A stretch of DNA of 64,000 bases from Mucilaginibacter sp. SJ (GCF_028993635.1 NZ_CP118631.1:1116001-1180000); one strand, 5' to 3'. Counted from the stretch's first letter, positions 35,115-45,118 are shown. Made by a program: numbers and translations. The notes: generated from the sequence alone by a model not told the origin.

Positions 35115-35879
35115 TTAAAAATCAATCTTCAAATTCATCACATTGGGATTTTTGATCACCTCATCCATACTTGTAACAAGGGTGACCTCCCTCCTGTCGG
35201 CCGAAAGCATGGCTTTTGAATTATTGATTTTTTTTACCGGATGGGCAAACCTGAGGATTACTTTATAAGGCATATCGATAAGCATTGCCTTGGCCATCAT
35301 GAAAGTTGCCTGGGTTTTCTTTAAAAAAGCGTTGAATTTAGCTTTGTCAATTATACGATAAAATTTGTGAGGTGTAATATTATATGAGTAGTAATCTTGC
35401 CCTGCTACCATTTGTCGCGCGTCAAATGGCTTGTTTGTTTTATCGGTCGTTGTTATTGCGCTAATCTGGGTATTAAGGGCTATTTTTGATACGTTTTGAA
35501 GATAGTATTGCAGATCTGCGGCATTTTTAGCCGTATGATTAAGCGTTACTTTCATAACACTCTTTTTAAGGTTCATATTAACTGTTAGCTCACTGCTTTT
35601 GGCCAGTTCAATTTCAGCAGCTTTCAGTTTTTGCTGGGCGCTATCTGGTATCGCGTTATAAAAATTAAGCGTTGTATCCTTAACCAAACTAAATTGAGGT
35701 GTTTCCTTAACCGAATCAGACATGAGATTAACTAACACCGATACAGCCCTGCTCATATCAAACGCATAAGCAACCTTACAGGTTCCGTCGCTTTTAAAGT
35801 CGTAATGTTCTTCAATATCCACACATGAACTAAAACAAAGCGCTACCAGCAACATTAACGGAAGGTAAAGTTTTTTCAT
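35115..35879 (-). CDS. secreted lipoprotein of unknown function
   Basis: A 254-residue protein. The signal peptide MKKLYLPLMLLVALCFSSCVD ends with a lipobox (FSSC19). The mature region has DIEEHYDFKSDGTCKVAYAF near the start, then alternating charged strands and helices. I do not recognise a family with a known role; it resembles other Bacteroidota outer-membrane lipoproteins. It lies directly upstream of the Rieske gene. A 321-base gap with a long inverted repeat separates its start from queE on the other strand. Confidence 0.72.
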   Translation of the reverse strand: MKKLYLPLMLLVALCFSSCVDIEEHYDFKSDGTCKVAYAFDMSRAVSVLVNLMSDSVKETPQFSLVKDTTLNFYNAIPDSAQQKLKAAEIELAKSSELTVNMNLKKSVMKVTLNHTAKNAADLQYYLQNVSKIALNTQISAITTTDKTNKPFDARQMVAGQDYYSYNITPHKFYRIIDKAKFNAFLKKTQATFMMAKAMLIDMPYKVILRFAHPVKKINNSKAMLSADRREVTLVTSMDEVIKNPNVMNLKIDF

Positions 35880-35992
35880 ACCCGGATACAGATTAAGCGT
35901 TATTGATACAGTTATAACATTTTACGAATTTTAGGCTAATTGGTTATCTCAAAATTAGGGTAATAATAACAATTATTAATGAAAATAAAAAA

Positions 35993-36167
35993 GGCAAAAG
36001 GATAAAGGTGAAAGGCAAAAGGTATTTTAGCGTGTACTTTTATTTTTTTTTATAATGTAATTTGATGATAAAGCCAAGACCTTTCACCTTTGGCCTTTTA
36101 CCTTTCGCCTTATTAAGGTACTTCCATATTAGTGTAACCTTTTGCCTTTCGCCTTTTAGCTTTTGCC
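35993..36167. repeat. long intergenic inverted repeat (GGCAAAAGG words)
   Basis: The left arm 35993-36022 matches the reverse complement of 36138-36167 at 26 of 30 positions. A third copy in the right-arm orientation lies at about 36078-36109. All are strings of AAAGG(C/T) words. It fills most of the 321-base divergent gap before queE, so it cannot simply be a terminator. Confidence 0.7.
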
Positions 36168-36177
36168 CATCTTTCAG

Positions 36178-36185
36178 TACCTTTG
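36178..36185 (+). promoter_or_regulatory. -7 box TACCTTTG of queE
   Basis: A perfect TAnnTTTG ends 15 bases before the queE ATG. Confidence 0.6.
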
Positions 36186-36200
36186 CACCCTTAAATAACT

Positions 36201-36824
36201 ATGGCACACCAAATACCAGACGACGGCACGCTGCTTCCTTTAATGGAAGAGTTTTATACGATACAGGGGGAAGGGTACAATACGGGTAAAGCCGCATATT
36301 TTATTCGCCTTGGCGGCTGTGATGTAGGTTGCCATTGGTGTGATGTTAAAGAAAGCTGGGATGCCGAGTTGCATCCCCTTACTGCGGCCGATACAATTGT
36401 GAACAACGCTGCCCTTCATCCCGCAAAAGCTGTTGTAGTTACCGGTGGTGAGCCGCTTATTTACAACCTTGATTATTTGACCCACAACCTGCACGAAAAA
36501 GGAATAAAAACATTTATTGAAACTTCAGGAGCATATCCGCTTTCGGGCGATTGGGATTGGATCTGCCTTTCACCCAAAAAATTCAAAGCGCCTACACCAA
36601 AAGTGGCCGAATGCGCCCACGAGTTAAAAGTGATCGTTTTCAATAAATCCGATTTTGAATGGGCCGAATATCACGCTAAAATGGTATCGCCCGACTGTAA
36701 GCTTTACCTGCAGCCCGAATGGTCAAAATCCAAAGAAATGACCCCACTGATTGTTGATTATGTAAAAGAAAATCCACAGTGGGAAATTTCACTACAAACA
36801 CATAAGTATCTGAATATTCCATAA
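36201..36824 (+). CDS. queE: 7-carboxy-7-deazaguanine synthase (radical SAM)
   Basis: A 207-residue radical SAM enzyme of the queuosine pathway that turns 6-carboxy-tetrahydropterin into 7-carboxy-7-deazaguanine. The substrate loop EEFYTIQGEG opens the protein. The cluster motif is GGCDVGCHWCD (Cys40, Cys44, Cys47), followed by VVVTGGEPL and the C-terminal LQPEWSK. The length fits this short form of QueE. The start is the ATG at 36201, 15 bases after a perfect -7 box. The next gene follows 39 bases later but belongs to a different pathway. Confidence 0.92.
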   Translation: MAHQIPDDGTLLPLMEEFYTIQGEGYNTGKAAYFIRLGGCDVGCHWCDVKESWDAELHPLTAADTIVNNAALHPAKAVVVTGGEPLIYNLDYLTHNLHEKGIKTFIETSGAYPLSGDWDWICLSPKKFKAPTPKVAECAHELKVIVFNKSDFEWAEYHAKMVSPDCKLYLQPEWSKSKEMTPLIVDYVKENPQWEISLQTHKYLNIP

Positions 36825-36863
36825 TCTTTGTAACTTACGGTATTAATTATCCTAAAGTTACAA

Positions 36864-38768
36864 ATGAAAATTGCAGTATTATTGGTGCTTGCATTGTGTT
36901 TACCTGCTTTGCTTGGCGCCCAGCAGCAAACCCGGTATTCGTCATCCAATAAAGACGCTGTAAAATATTTTGCTACCGCTTATCAAAACCTTGACGAACA
37001 CCTTTATGACGAAGCGATCCAAAACTCGCTTAAAGCTATTGGCGAAGATTCAAAGTTTGTAGAAGCCCGGTTATTACTCGCTGATCTGTACCGAATGAAA
37101 CGTATGTACAAGCCAGCTGCTGAGCAATACGCTAAAGTCATTTCACTTAGTCCAGAATTTAACAGGGGAGTGTATCTCAAAGCCGCTGAAATGGAAATCC
37201 ATGATGCAAACTATACACAGGCCCAGCAACACCTCGAAAAATACCTTACCTACCCTGATATCAGCCCTCAAAACAATACCTACGCAAAAAAACTGCTTGC
37301 CGATGCCAAATTCAGTATTCAGGCAATGACCCATTCGGTGCCATTTAAACCTGTAAATATCGGCCCTGAAATAAACACTGTTAATGACGAGTACCTCCCG
37401 GTTGCTACAGCCGACGAAGGCACGTTGATATTTACCCGAAAAATTAATAACAACGAAGATTTTTATAAAAGCGAAATGATAAATGGCAAGTGGAATACTG
37501 CCACTTATTTAAGCAACCAAATTAATACTGAAAAATATAACGAAGGTGCGCAATCCATATCGCAGGACGGTAAATACCTGTTTTTCACGGGATGCAATCG
37601 CCCCGACGGTTTGGGTCGTTGCGATATTTATATCGCTCAAAAACGGGGAAATGACTGGGGAAAACCTGTTGACCTAAACCCACCGGTAAATACGTCGGGC
37701 TGGGAATCCCAACCCTCGATAAATGCCGATGGCCGCACGCTTTATTTCGTAAGTAACCGTAAGGGTGGTTATGGCGGCTATGACATTTGGAAAAGCACAC
37801 TGGGTGAAAAAGGATGGGGCGAACCTGAAAACCTTGGCCCCAATATTAATACCCCCTACAATGAATTATCACCGTTTATTCACCCTGATGACAGTACACT
37901 TTACTTTAGCAGCGACGGGTGGCCGGGTTTAGGCAGCAAGGACCTGTTTGTTAGCCGCATGGATAAAGACGGTAAATGGCAAAAGCCCGAAAACCTTGGA
38001 TATCCTATCAATACCAGTGGTGACGAGGGTGGTTTATCATTAACTGCCGCCGGAGATTACGCTTTCTTTTCATCGGATAATTTAAACGGCTTGGGCGGTT
38101 ATGATATTTATAAGTTCGAGCTGCCCGTAAAGTTGCGGCCCCATTTGGTAACTTATGTTAAAGGCTTTGTTAAAGATGTAAAGACGAAAGCCCCCCTTGA
38201 AGCTGCAATTGAGATTATTGACCTGGAAAGTAATTTGCCGGTTTACCAGGATTACAGTGACGATGAACAGGGGGACTTTTTAGCCACACTTACGTCGGGC
38301 AAAAACTATGCACTTAATATTTCAAAAAGCGGATATCTGTTTTATTCCGAAAACTTTTCGCTTAAAAATTATAAGATTAAAAGCCCATTTAACATTGTGG
38401 CACTCTTATCACCCATTGAAATTGGCAATAAGGTAATCCTTAAAAATATTTTCTTCGATACTAATAAGTTTGACCTTGAAAAGGAATCAAAAGCCGAACT
38501 TGCCAAGCTCATTGAATTTTTAGGGGTAAACTCAACTACCCGTATTGAGATCTCAGGTCATACAGATAACACAGGTAATCATCAGGGTAACCAAACTTTA
38601 TCTGAAAACAGAGCAAAGTCTGTTTATCAATACCTTGTGTCGAAAGGAATTGCCCCTACCCGCCTTATTTACAAGGGATACGGTGAAACGCAACCCATAG
38701 CGTCTAATACAACAGAAGAAGACAGGGCAAAAAACAGACGCACGGAATTTATGGTCATAACTAAATAA
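36864..38768 (+). CDS. OmpA-family protein with TPR and PD40 beta-propeller repeats
   Basis: A 634-residue exported protein with signal peptide MKIAVLLVLALCLPALLGAQ. Order of domains: TPR-like helices about 30-150; PD40/WD-like propeller repeats about 165-430, with repeated DGRTLYFVSNR, DSTLYFSSDGW and GDYAFFSSDN; a carboxypeptidase-regulatory-like beta domain about 440-510; and a C-terminal OmpA domain with ISGHTDNTGN and NRAKSVYQYL, which binds peptidoglycan. Such proteins are common in Bacteroidota outer membranes and in T9SS-linked loci, but no other T9SS gene is near. A bidirectional terminator separates it from the convergent recQ. Confidence 0.88.
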   Translation: MKIAVLLVLALCLPALLGAQQQTRYSSSNKDAVKYFATAYQNLDEHLYDEAIQNSLKAIGEDSKFVEARLLLADLYRMKRMYKPAAEQYAKVISLSPEFNRGVYLKAAEMEIHDANYTQAQQHLEKYLTYPDISPQNNTYAKKLLADAKFSIQAMTHSVPFKPVNIGPEINTVNDEYLPVATADEGTLIFTRKINNNEDFYKSEMINGKWNTATYLSNQINTEKYNEGAQSISQDGKYLFFTGCNRPDGLGRCDIYIAQKRGNDWGKPVDLNPPVNTSGWESQPSINADGRTLYFVSNRKGGYGGYDIWKSTLGEKGWGEPENLGPNINTPYNELSPFIHPDDSTLYFSSDGWPGLGSKDLFVSRMDKDGKWQKPENLGYPINTSGDEGGLSLTAAGDYAFFSSDNLNGLGGYDIYKFELPVKLRPHLVTYVKGFVKDVKTKAPLEAAIEIIDLESNLPVYQDYSDDEQGDFLATLTSGKNYALNISKSGYLFYSENFSLKNYKIKSPFNIVALLSPIEIGNKVILKNIFFDTNKFDLEKESKAELAKLIEFLGVNSTTRIEISGHTDNTGNHQGNQTLSENRAKSVYQYLVSKGIAPTRLIYKGYGETQPIASNTTEEDRAKNRRTEFMVITK

Positions 38769-38811
38769 GCTTAAAAGCCGCAAGCAGAAATCGGGGAAGA
38801 GCGGAAAGCAA

Positions 38812-38841
38812 AAAGCCTTCAGAATTTAATCTAAAGGCTTT
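38812..38841. terminator. bidirectional terminator between the OmpA gene and recQ
   Basis: AAAGCCTT (38812-38819) pairs with AAGGCTTT (38834-38841) around a 14-base loop. A-rich and T-containing flanks let it end transcripts from both convergent genes. Confidence 0.6.
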
Positions 38842-38863
38842 CTGTAGTAGAACTTTTAAACCA

Positions 38864-41059
38864 CTAATTCCCCAACTCCGACATGAATTTAATACGCATT
38901 AACTGCACCTCTTCACGGGTGTAATCATCGCTGCCCAGTTCGGCTAAGGCTTCATCAATGGAATCGGCTTCTGCAGTACGGAAATAATCAAATACTTCTT
39001 CCTGCTTATCTTCGTCAATCACCTCATCAATATAGTAGTTCAGATTGAGCTTGGTTCCTGAGTTAACGATAGTTTCAACTTCTTTCAGGATCTCCTCATA
39101 AGTAAGACCTTTTGAAGCAGCAATATCATCAAGGTTTAAATGTCTGTCGATATTTTGGATAATGAACACTTTAAGCGCCGATTTATTGGCAGCACTCTTG
39201 ATCACCATATCAATTGGCCGGTCAATATCGTTATCCTCTACATATTTCTGGATCAAATCCGTAAAAGGTTTACCAAATTTCAGCGCCTTGCCTGCACCAA
39301 CGCCCGAAATTTGTTTAAGTTCTTCGGTGTTGATCGGATAATGGGTGCACATCTCTTCTAACGAAGGGTCCTGGAATATTACAAATGGTGGCAATCCTTT
39401 TTGTTTGGCCAGCTTTTTACGCAGCTCTTTAAGCATTTGCAGCAATTGGGTATCAAGTGCACCGCCGCTTTGTTTTGGTCCGTCATCATCGTTGTCATCG
39501 TCAGCAGCCTCCATTACCTTATTCAAAACAAAACGGATACTGTGCGGATTCTCAATAAAGCCAATGCCACTTTTAGTGAGCCTTAAAAGCCCGTATTGAT
39601 CAATGTCTTTTGAAATGTAATTATTGAGTAACGCCTGCCTTAAAAGCGAGTTCCAAAGATTTTTACCTTGTTCTTTGCCCGAGCCGTAATAGTCAAGCTG
39701 ATCATGCTCATAATTTTTGACCTGAGAATTTTCCTCACCCATTAATATGCTGAGGATATGGTGGTCGTCAAACTTCTCGCCAATATGCTTAATCAAACTT
39801 AATGCCCTGTGCAGGTGCTCCTCCCCATCAAAATGCTCTTTATGGGTGCAGCAATTATCGCACATGTTATTACAGCCTGCCTCATTGAAGTTTTCGCCAA
39901 AATAATGCAACAACTGTTTACGACGGCAAACCGATGATTCGCAATAGTCAATAACTTCCTTTAGTATCTGAGTACCTATTTCACGTTCTGAAACAGGCTT
40001 GTCTTTCATAAATTTCTGAAGCTTATCAATGTCCTTTTCCGAATAAAAAGCCACGCAAACACCTTCTCCTCCGTCACGCCCGGCCCTTCCTGTTTCCTGG
40101 TAGTAACCTTCCATACTTTTAGGCACATCATGGTGTATAACGTAGCGAACATCGGGTTTATCAATACCCATACCGAATGCAATCGTAGCAACAATAACAT
40201 CAACATCTTCCATCAGGAATTTGTCCTGCGTTTCTGCACGCACTTTAGGATCAAGCCCTGCATGATAGGGCAATGCTCTTACCCCGTTAAGGTTCAGCGC
40301 CTCGGCTACTTCCTCAACCTTTTTGCGGCTAAGGCAATACACAATTCCCGATTTGCCCTGATTTTGTTTTACAAATTTTACAATCTCTTTGATAACATTA
40401 CGCTTGGCCCTAACTTCATAAAACAGGTTACCCCGGTTAAATGACGATTTAAATACGGTTGCGTTATTCATTTGCAGGTTTTTTTGAATATCCTGCTGAA
40501 CTTTTGGGGTAGCTGTAGCTGTTAGAGCAATTATGGGGATATTTTCGCCTATATTACTGATCACCTGGCGTATTTTACGGTATTCGGGCCTGAAATCATG
40601 CCCCCACTCCGAAATGCAATGCGCTTCATCTACCGCCACGAATGAAACGTGGTTAAGGCGTAAGAAATCAATATTTTCCTGCTTGGTTAACGATTCGGGG
40701 GCCACGTACAATAACTTGGTTTTCCCTGCCAGTACATCTTCCTTAACCTTGCCTATCTCTGATTTTGTAAGTGATGAATTTAAAAAATGGGCTATACTAT
40801 CTGATCCTCCAAACGCCCTGAGCTGATCTACCTGATTTTTCATCAGGGCTATCAATGGTGAAATTACGATTGCCGTGCCATCGCTCATCAAAGCTGGTAA
40901 CTGATAACACATCGATTTGCCGCCACCAGTAGGCATAATAACGAATGTATCATTACCGGCCAGGATGTTGGTTATTATCGCTTCCTGTTCTCCCTTAAAA
41001 TTATCAAACCCGAAAAAATTCTGGAGATTGTCAAATAGCGATTTCTTTGTTTCTATCAT
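38864..41059 (-). CDS. recQ: RecQ ATP-dependent DNA helicase
   Basis: A 731-residue 3'-5' DNA helicase of recombination and repair. The helicase core has Walker A MPTGGGKSMCYQLPA, the DEAH box VDEAHCISEWGHDFRP and motif VI HDVPKSMEGYYQETGRAGRDG. It is followed by the RecQ zinc-binding region (CNNMCDNCC), a winged-helix domain and an HRDC domain near residues 530-610. A further C-terminal helical extension makes it longer than E. coli RecQ, as usual in Bacteroidota. The start is the ATG at 41059, divergent from manC. Confidence 0.96.
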   Translation of the reverse strand: MIETKKSLFDNLQNFFGFDNFKGEQEAIITNILAGNDTFVIMPTGGGKSMCYQLPALMSDGTAIVISPLIALMKNQVDQLRAFGGSDSIAHFLNSSLTKSEIGKVKEDVLAGKTKLLYVAPESLTKQENIDFLRLNHVSFVAVDEAHCISEWGHDFRPEYRKIRQVISNIGENIPIIALTATATPKVQQDIQKNLQMNNATVFKSSFNRGNLFYEVRAKRNVIKEIVKFVKQNQGKSGIVYCLSRKKVEEVAEALNLNGVRALPYHAGLDPKVRAETQDKFLMEDVDVIVATIAFGMGIDKPDVRYVIHHDVPKSMEGYYQETGRAGRDGGEGVCVAFYSEKDIDKLQKFMKDKPVSEREIGTQILKEVIDYCESSVCRRKQLLHYFGENFNEAGCNNMCDNCCTHKEHFDGEEHLHRALSLIKHIGEKFDDHHILSILMGEENSQVKNYEHDQLDYYGSGKEQGKNLWNSLLRQALLNNYISKDIDQYGLLRLTKSGIGFIENPHSIRFVLNKVMEAADDDNDDDGPKQSGGALDTQLLQMLKELRKKLAKQKGLPPFVIFQDPSLEEMCTHYPINTEELKQISGVGAGKALKFGKPFTDLIQKYVEDNDIDRPIDMVIKSAANKSALKVFIIQNIDRHLNLDDIAASKGLTYEEILKEVETIVNSGTKLNLNYYIDEVIDEDKQEEVFDYFRTAEADSIDEALAELGSDDYTREEVQLMRIKFMSELGN

Positions 41060-41316
41060 TATTTTAACAAATTCTTAAATTGTATTTAAAAGTTTAAAGT
41101 AACAAAATTTTCTAAATAAACGATGGATTTACTTTTAAATTTTATGCAAAAATGATGATTAGATGAAAAACAATTTCTGTGCTTATTCATTTAAAGAACC
41201 AGACAAATTTGTGGTTATGTCCGGTGTTAAATTATTTAGCTACACTTAATGGATAATTAACAAATTATTACACATTTTTACGGTCGATATACCAAATTAA
41301 AATTCTTTACTTGCTC

Positions 41317-42402
41317 ATGAATAAAAACTATTATGCGATAATTATGGCTGGAGGGATTGGAAGCCGCTTTTGGCCGATAAGCCGTACATCGCACCCAAAA
41401 CAGTTTATAGATATACTTGGTACCGGTAAAACTTTAATACAAAACACCTACGAACGTTTCCTGAAAGTATGCCCCAAAGAAAATATTTACGTTGTTACTA
41501 ACGAAAACTACACCAAACTTGTAAAACAGCAATTGCCCGACATGGAGGATCAGCAGATCCTTACCGAACCAGTAATGCGAAACACCGCACCTTGCGTTGC
41601 CTATGGCTGTTTTAAAATTGAAAGTCTTAACCCTGATGCCGCAATTGTTGTAGCCCCTTCCGATCAGCAGATCCTGGATGAAGATGCTTTTGTTGCCGCT
41701 ATTGAAAAATCCCTGCAAACTGCTGCTTCAAATGATTACCTGATAACCCTGGGCATTAAACCATCAAGGCCCGATACCGGTTATGGGTATATCCAATACA
41801 CCGATAACGTTATCAATGATGAGTTTCATAAAGTAAAAACCTTTACTGAAAAACCAACTCTTGAAATAGCTAAAACCTTTATTCAAAGCGGCGACTTTTT
41901 ATGGAACGCCGGTATTTTTGTCTGGTCGGCCAGGGCTATTGTTAAAGCTTTTGGCCAGTACCTGCCCGAAATGCATGAGATCTTTGCCGATGCAAAACCG
42001 GTTTATAACTCGGACGATGAAAAGCCTTATATACACAAGGCTTACCAACAATGCGTTAACATCTCGATAGATTACGGCATTATGGAAAAAGCCGATAATG
42101 TATATGTATTACCTTCGGATTTTGGCTGGAGCGATCTGGGTACATGGGCATCGATATATGACCTGGCCGATAAGGATTATGTAGGTAACGCTGTTATCCC
42201 TGCCGAAAAAGTGATCATGTATGATTCCTCAAACTGCATGGTAAACGTACCGGGCGAAAAACTGGTGATATTGCAGGGGCTGCATGATTATATTGTAGTA
42301 GAATCAAACAACTCTCTGCTCATTTGCCCCCGCGACCAGGAACAAAACATTAAACAGGTTGTGGCTGACGTGAAAAGTAAATTTGGGGCAAAGTATATTT
42401 AG
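41317..42402 (+). CDS. manC: mannose-1-phosphate guanylyltransferase
   Basis: A 361-residue nucleotidyltransferase that makes GDP-mannose from mannose-1-phosphate and GTP. The nucleotide motif AGGIGSRFWPISR with SHPKQF is at residues 11-29, and the mannose-binding FTEKP motif lies near 170. The short C-terminal extension lacks a phosphomannose isomerase domain, so it is the single-function form. I used the ATG at 41317; a TTG two codons earlier is also in frame. Product GDP-mannose feeds surface glycan synthesis. It converges with rlmB. Confidence 0.92.
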   Translation: MNKNYYAIIMAGGIGSRFWPISRTSHPKQFIDILGTGKTLIQNTYERFLKVCPKENIYVVTNENYTKLVKQQLPDMEDQQILTEPVMRNTAPCVAYGCFKIESLNPDAAIVVAPSDQQILDEDAFVAAIEKSLQTAASNDYLITLGIKPSRPDTGYGYIQYTDNVINDEFHKVKTFTEKPTLEIAKTFIQSGDFLWNAGIFVWSARAIVKAFGQYLPEMHEIFADAKPVYNSDDEKPYIHKAYQQCVNISIDYGIMEKADNVYVLPSDFGWSDLGTWASIYDLADKDYVGNAVIPAEKVIMYDSSNCMVNVPGEKLVILQGLHDYIVVESNNSLLICPRDQEQNIKQVVADVKSKFGAKYI

Positions 42403-42412
42403 TATTTAGAGA

Positions 42413-42476
42413 TTAGAGGCTGGAGATTAGAGATTAGTTAAAGACTGTTTCCTAATCTCCAATCTCTAACCTCTAA
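42413..42476. repeat. imperfect intergenic inverted repeat (GAGATTAG words)
   Basis: Arms 42413-42437 and 42452-42476 form a 25-base dyad built from near-copies of (A/G)GAGATTAG. The right arm covers the rlmB stop codon. Confidence 0.65.
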
Positions 42477-43243
42477 TTAACTGACAAAGATCGCTGCCTC
42501 ACCGCCTCATACAAAATCACCCCGGTTGATACAGATACATTCAATGATTCAATTTCACCAAACATAGGAATCTTGGCCAGGTGGTCGGAGATTCGGATGA
42601 TCTCGTTACGAATTCCGTCCTCTTCCGATCCCATAACGATGGCCGTAGGTACTGTATAATCCGGAGTGTAAATATTGTCCTGTGTTTTTTCGGTGCAACA
42701 AACCAGTTGCAAGCCCGATTCCTGAAGGAAGCGTACAGTTTGCATAAAATTATCATGCCGGCAAACAGGGATTTTGTATAATGCGCCAGCCGATGTTTTA
42801 ATGGCATCAGGATTTATCTGCGCCGAGCCCTTGGCCGGGATCACGATAGCATGCACACCTGCACATTCGGCAGTACGGGCAATGGCACCCATATTCCTCA
42901 CATCAGTAATGCTGTCTAAAACTAAAATTAACGGCGTTTCCCCCCTCTCAAATACTTCGGGAATGATGTTCTCTATCTTTTGATAAACAATAGGCGAAAT
43001 CACAGCTATAACTCCCTGGTGATTTTTTTGGGTAATACGGTTCAGTTTCTCAACAGGGACCTGTTGTGCTGTTATCTGATACTCGTTCATCAGTTCTTTA
43101 AGCTCCTGTATCAGGCCGCCGCTTATGCCTCGCTGTATAAATAACGCCTCAATCTCTTTACCCGAACGGATCGCTTCTACTACCGCCCTGATACCAAAAA
43201 CCATTTGATTGCTTTCGCGCTGAGGCCTTGAATTAAATGCCAT
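42473..43243 (-). CDS. rlmB: 23S rRNA (guanosine-2'-O-)-methyltransferase RlmB
   Basis: A 256-residue SpoU/TrmH methyltransferase with an N-terminal L30e-like substrate domain (about 10-95, MVFGIRAVVEAIRSG) and a C-terminal trefoil-knot catalytic domain. The knot motifs are LDSITDVRNMGAIARTAE (motif 1), VMGSEEDGIRNEI (motif 2) and IPMFGEIESLNVSVSTGV (motif 3). RlmB methylates a 23S rRNA guanosine (position 2251 in E. coli). The start is the ATG at 43243, with a -7 box 19 bases upstream. Its stop lies within a repeat arm. Confidence 0.93.
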   Translation of the reverse strand: MAFNSRPQRESNQMVFGIRAVVEAIRSGKEIEALFIQRGISGGLIQELKELMNEYQITAQQVPVEKLNRITQKNHQGVIAVISPIVYQKIENIIPEVFERGETPLILVLDSITDVRNMGAIARTAECAGVHAIVIPAKGSAQINPDAIKTSAGALYKIPVCRHDNFMQTVRFLQESGLQLVCCTEKTQDNIYTPDYTVPTAIVMGSEEDGIRNEIIRISDHLAKIPMFGEIESLNVSVSTGVILYEAVRQRSLSVN

Positions 43244-43262
43244 TTTATAATTTAAATTTTGG

Positions 43263-43270
43263 CAAAAGTA
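43263..43270 (-). promoter_or_regulatory. -7 box TACTTTTG of rlmB
   Basis: A perfect TAnnTTTG on the minus strand, 19 bases before the rlmB ATG. Confidence 0.5.
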
Positions 43271-43416
43271 GCTATATTAATTGATTAAGCCGTTATTGAA
43301 CTGATAACCCTTTTGGGTTTACCGAGGTTTGAGTGCAGATGCTATCAACACTTCAAAACTTTATTAACATTGGTTCAATTACCTGAAAATCAAGCCACCC
43401 AAATTTCGTTAAAAAG

Positions 43417-43425
43417 TTATCAACA
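43417..43425 (+). promoter_or_regulatory. single DnaA-box-like site upstream of dnaB
   Basis: TTATCAACA is one base from the classic DnaA box. It lies in the 305-base divergent gap about 120 bases before dnaB. One copy alone is weak evidence. Confidence 0.2.
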
Positions 43426-43508
43426 CTGAGGTGTTTATTAAAAACCTTAAAATTATCACCCTGTGTATGATTATTTTAAAATGCCGATACACTATGTTAG
43501 GTGTTTCC

Positions 43509-43541
43509 TTTGCCTGTCGAAGCATTTTTTGTATATTTTTG
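43509..43541 (+). promoter_or_regulatory. promoter of dnaB
   Basis: TTTG (43509-43512), 21 bases, TATTTTTG (43534-43541): a full-consensus Bacteroidota promoter that ends 7 bases before the ATG at 43549, so the dnaB message is leaderless or nearly so. Confidence 0.7.
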
Positions 43542-43548
43542 TACCCTT

Positions 43549-45114
43549 ATGAGTTTTGAGAATAACAACCAGTATAACAAGCCGAATACTTTTGAACGCC
43601 GCAGCCGGATCCCCAATCCTACGCCATTTATTGCAGGAGGCAAATTGCAGCCACAGGCTACGGATTTGGAGGAAGCCGTTTTGGGCGCCCTTATGCTGGA
43701 GAAAGATGCTCTTTCATCTGTTATAGATGTTTTAAAACCCGAAGTTTTTTATCAAACCAATCACCAGAAGATTTTTTCTGCAATAAAAATCCTGTTTGAA
43801 AAAACACAGCCTGTAGATATCCTTACCGTGACTGCCGAATTGCGCAGGCTTGGCGAGCTTGAAATGGTCGGCGGTGCTTACTATATCACTGAACTTACAA
43901 GCCGCGTTGCATCAGCTGCCAATATCGAATTCCATTCGCGCATCATCATTCAAAAATTTATCCAGCGCGAACTTATCCGCATTTCCACAGAGGTGATCAA
44001 CAATGCATATGAGGATACCGCCGATGTATTCGACCTGCTGGACATGGCCGAAAAAAATCTGTTTGAAATAGCCCAGAGCAATTTACGTCGTGACGCCCGT
44101 AATATGGACGATCTTGTTCATGAAGCCCTACGCGATATCGAAGCCCTGAAGGATAAAAAAGACGGTTTAACAGGTGTTGCCTCTGGCTTTACCAACCTTG
44201 ACCGAATGACGTCAGGCTGGCAAAAATCAGATCTGGTGATCATTGCAGCTCGTCCGGCGATGGGTAAAACAGCTTTTGTATTGAGTTGTGCCCGCAACGC
44301 TGCGGTTGATTTTGACAAGCCGGTTGTGGTGTTTTCGCTGGAGATGTCATCGGTACAGTTAGTTAACCGTTTGATAGCTGGCGAGGCAGAAATTGAACAG
44401 GAAAAAATCCGTAAAGGCACGCTTGAAGAATGGGAATGGCAGCAGGTACACTCCAAAATTGGCAGGCTTGAAAAAGCAACGTTTATCATTGATGATACAC
44501 CTGCCCTGAACATCTTTGAGTTCAGGGCAAAATGTCGTCGCTTAAAATCGCAATATGATATTCAATTGATCATCATTGACTACTTACAGTTGATGCACGG
44601 CAAGGCCGAAGGTAAAGGCGGCGGCGGTAACCGTGAGCAGGAGATCAGCAGTATTTCGCGTGCTTTAAAGTCGGTGGCCAAGGAGCTCAACGTACCGGTT
44701 ATCGCACTTTCGCAGCTAAGCCGTGCGGTTGAAAGCCGACCGGGCAACTCAAAAAGGCCAATGCTTTCGGACTTACGTGAATCGGGTGCTATTGAGCAGG
44801 ATGCCGACATGGTATTATTCCTCTATCGTCCCGAATATTATGGCCTGACCGAAGATGAGGACGGTAACCCTACTCAGGGCGTAGGCGAAGTAATCATAGC
44901 CAAGCACCGTAACGGTGAAACAGGCACTGTCCGACTTAAATTTGTGGGCAAATATGTTAAGTTCGCAAATCTTGAAGAAGGTATGGATGGCTTCCCTCCT
45001 CCCGCAGGTAACGCTTTCGCAGGCCTCGCCCCTTCACAGGATTTTGAAAAGCAGAGTAACTTCATTATACGTCCTTCAAGAATGGACGATATAGATGATG
45101 AACCGCCATTTTAA
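43549..45114 (+). CDS. dnaB: replicative DNA helicase DnaB
   Basis: A 521-residue replicative helicase. The N-terminal domain (about 35-140) starts PQATDLEEAVLGALM, and the RecA-like domain has GFTNLDRMTSGWQ, Walker A ARPAMGKTAF and Walker B IIDYLQLM, then SDLRESGAIEQDADMV near the C-terminus. DnaB unwinds DNA ahead of the replisome. The ATG at 43549 was chosen because the promoter -7 box ends just before it; a longer frame from 43501 overlaps the promoter. No intein or extra domain is seen. Confidence 0.96.
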   Translation: MSFENNNQYNKPNTFERRSRIPNPTPFIAGGKLQPQATDLEEAVLGALMLEKDALSSVIDVLKPEVFYQTNHQKIFSAIKILFEKTQPVDILTVTAELRRLGELEMVGGAYYITELTSRVASAANIEFHSRIIIQKFIQRELIRISTEVINNAYEDTADVFDLLDMAEKNLFEIAQSNLRRDARNMDDLVHEALRDIEALKDKKDGLTGVASGFTNLDRMTSGWQKSDLVIIAARPAMGKTAFVLSCARNAAVDFDKPVVVFSLEMSSVQLVNRLIAGEAEIEQEKIRKGTLEEWEWQQVHSKIGRLEKATFIIDDTPALNIFEFRAKCRRLKSQYDIQLIIIDYLQLMHGKAEGKGGGGNREQEISSISRALKSVAKELNVPVIALSQLSRAVESRPGNSKRPMLSDLRESGAIEQDADMVLFLYRPEYYGLTEDEDGNPTQGVGEVIIAKHRNGETGTVRLKFVGKYVKFANLEEGMDGFPPPAGNAFAGLAPSQDFEKQSNFIIRPSRMDDIDDEPPF

Positions 45115-45118
45115 TCTC

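Noticed and set aside
36062..36289. Open frame across the inverted repeat before queE
   Set aside because: It consists of repeat words (Phe/Leu/Pro-rich) and is in a different frame from queE, which has a clear start and promoter.
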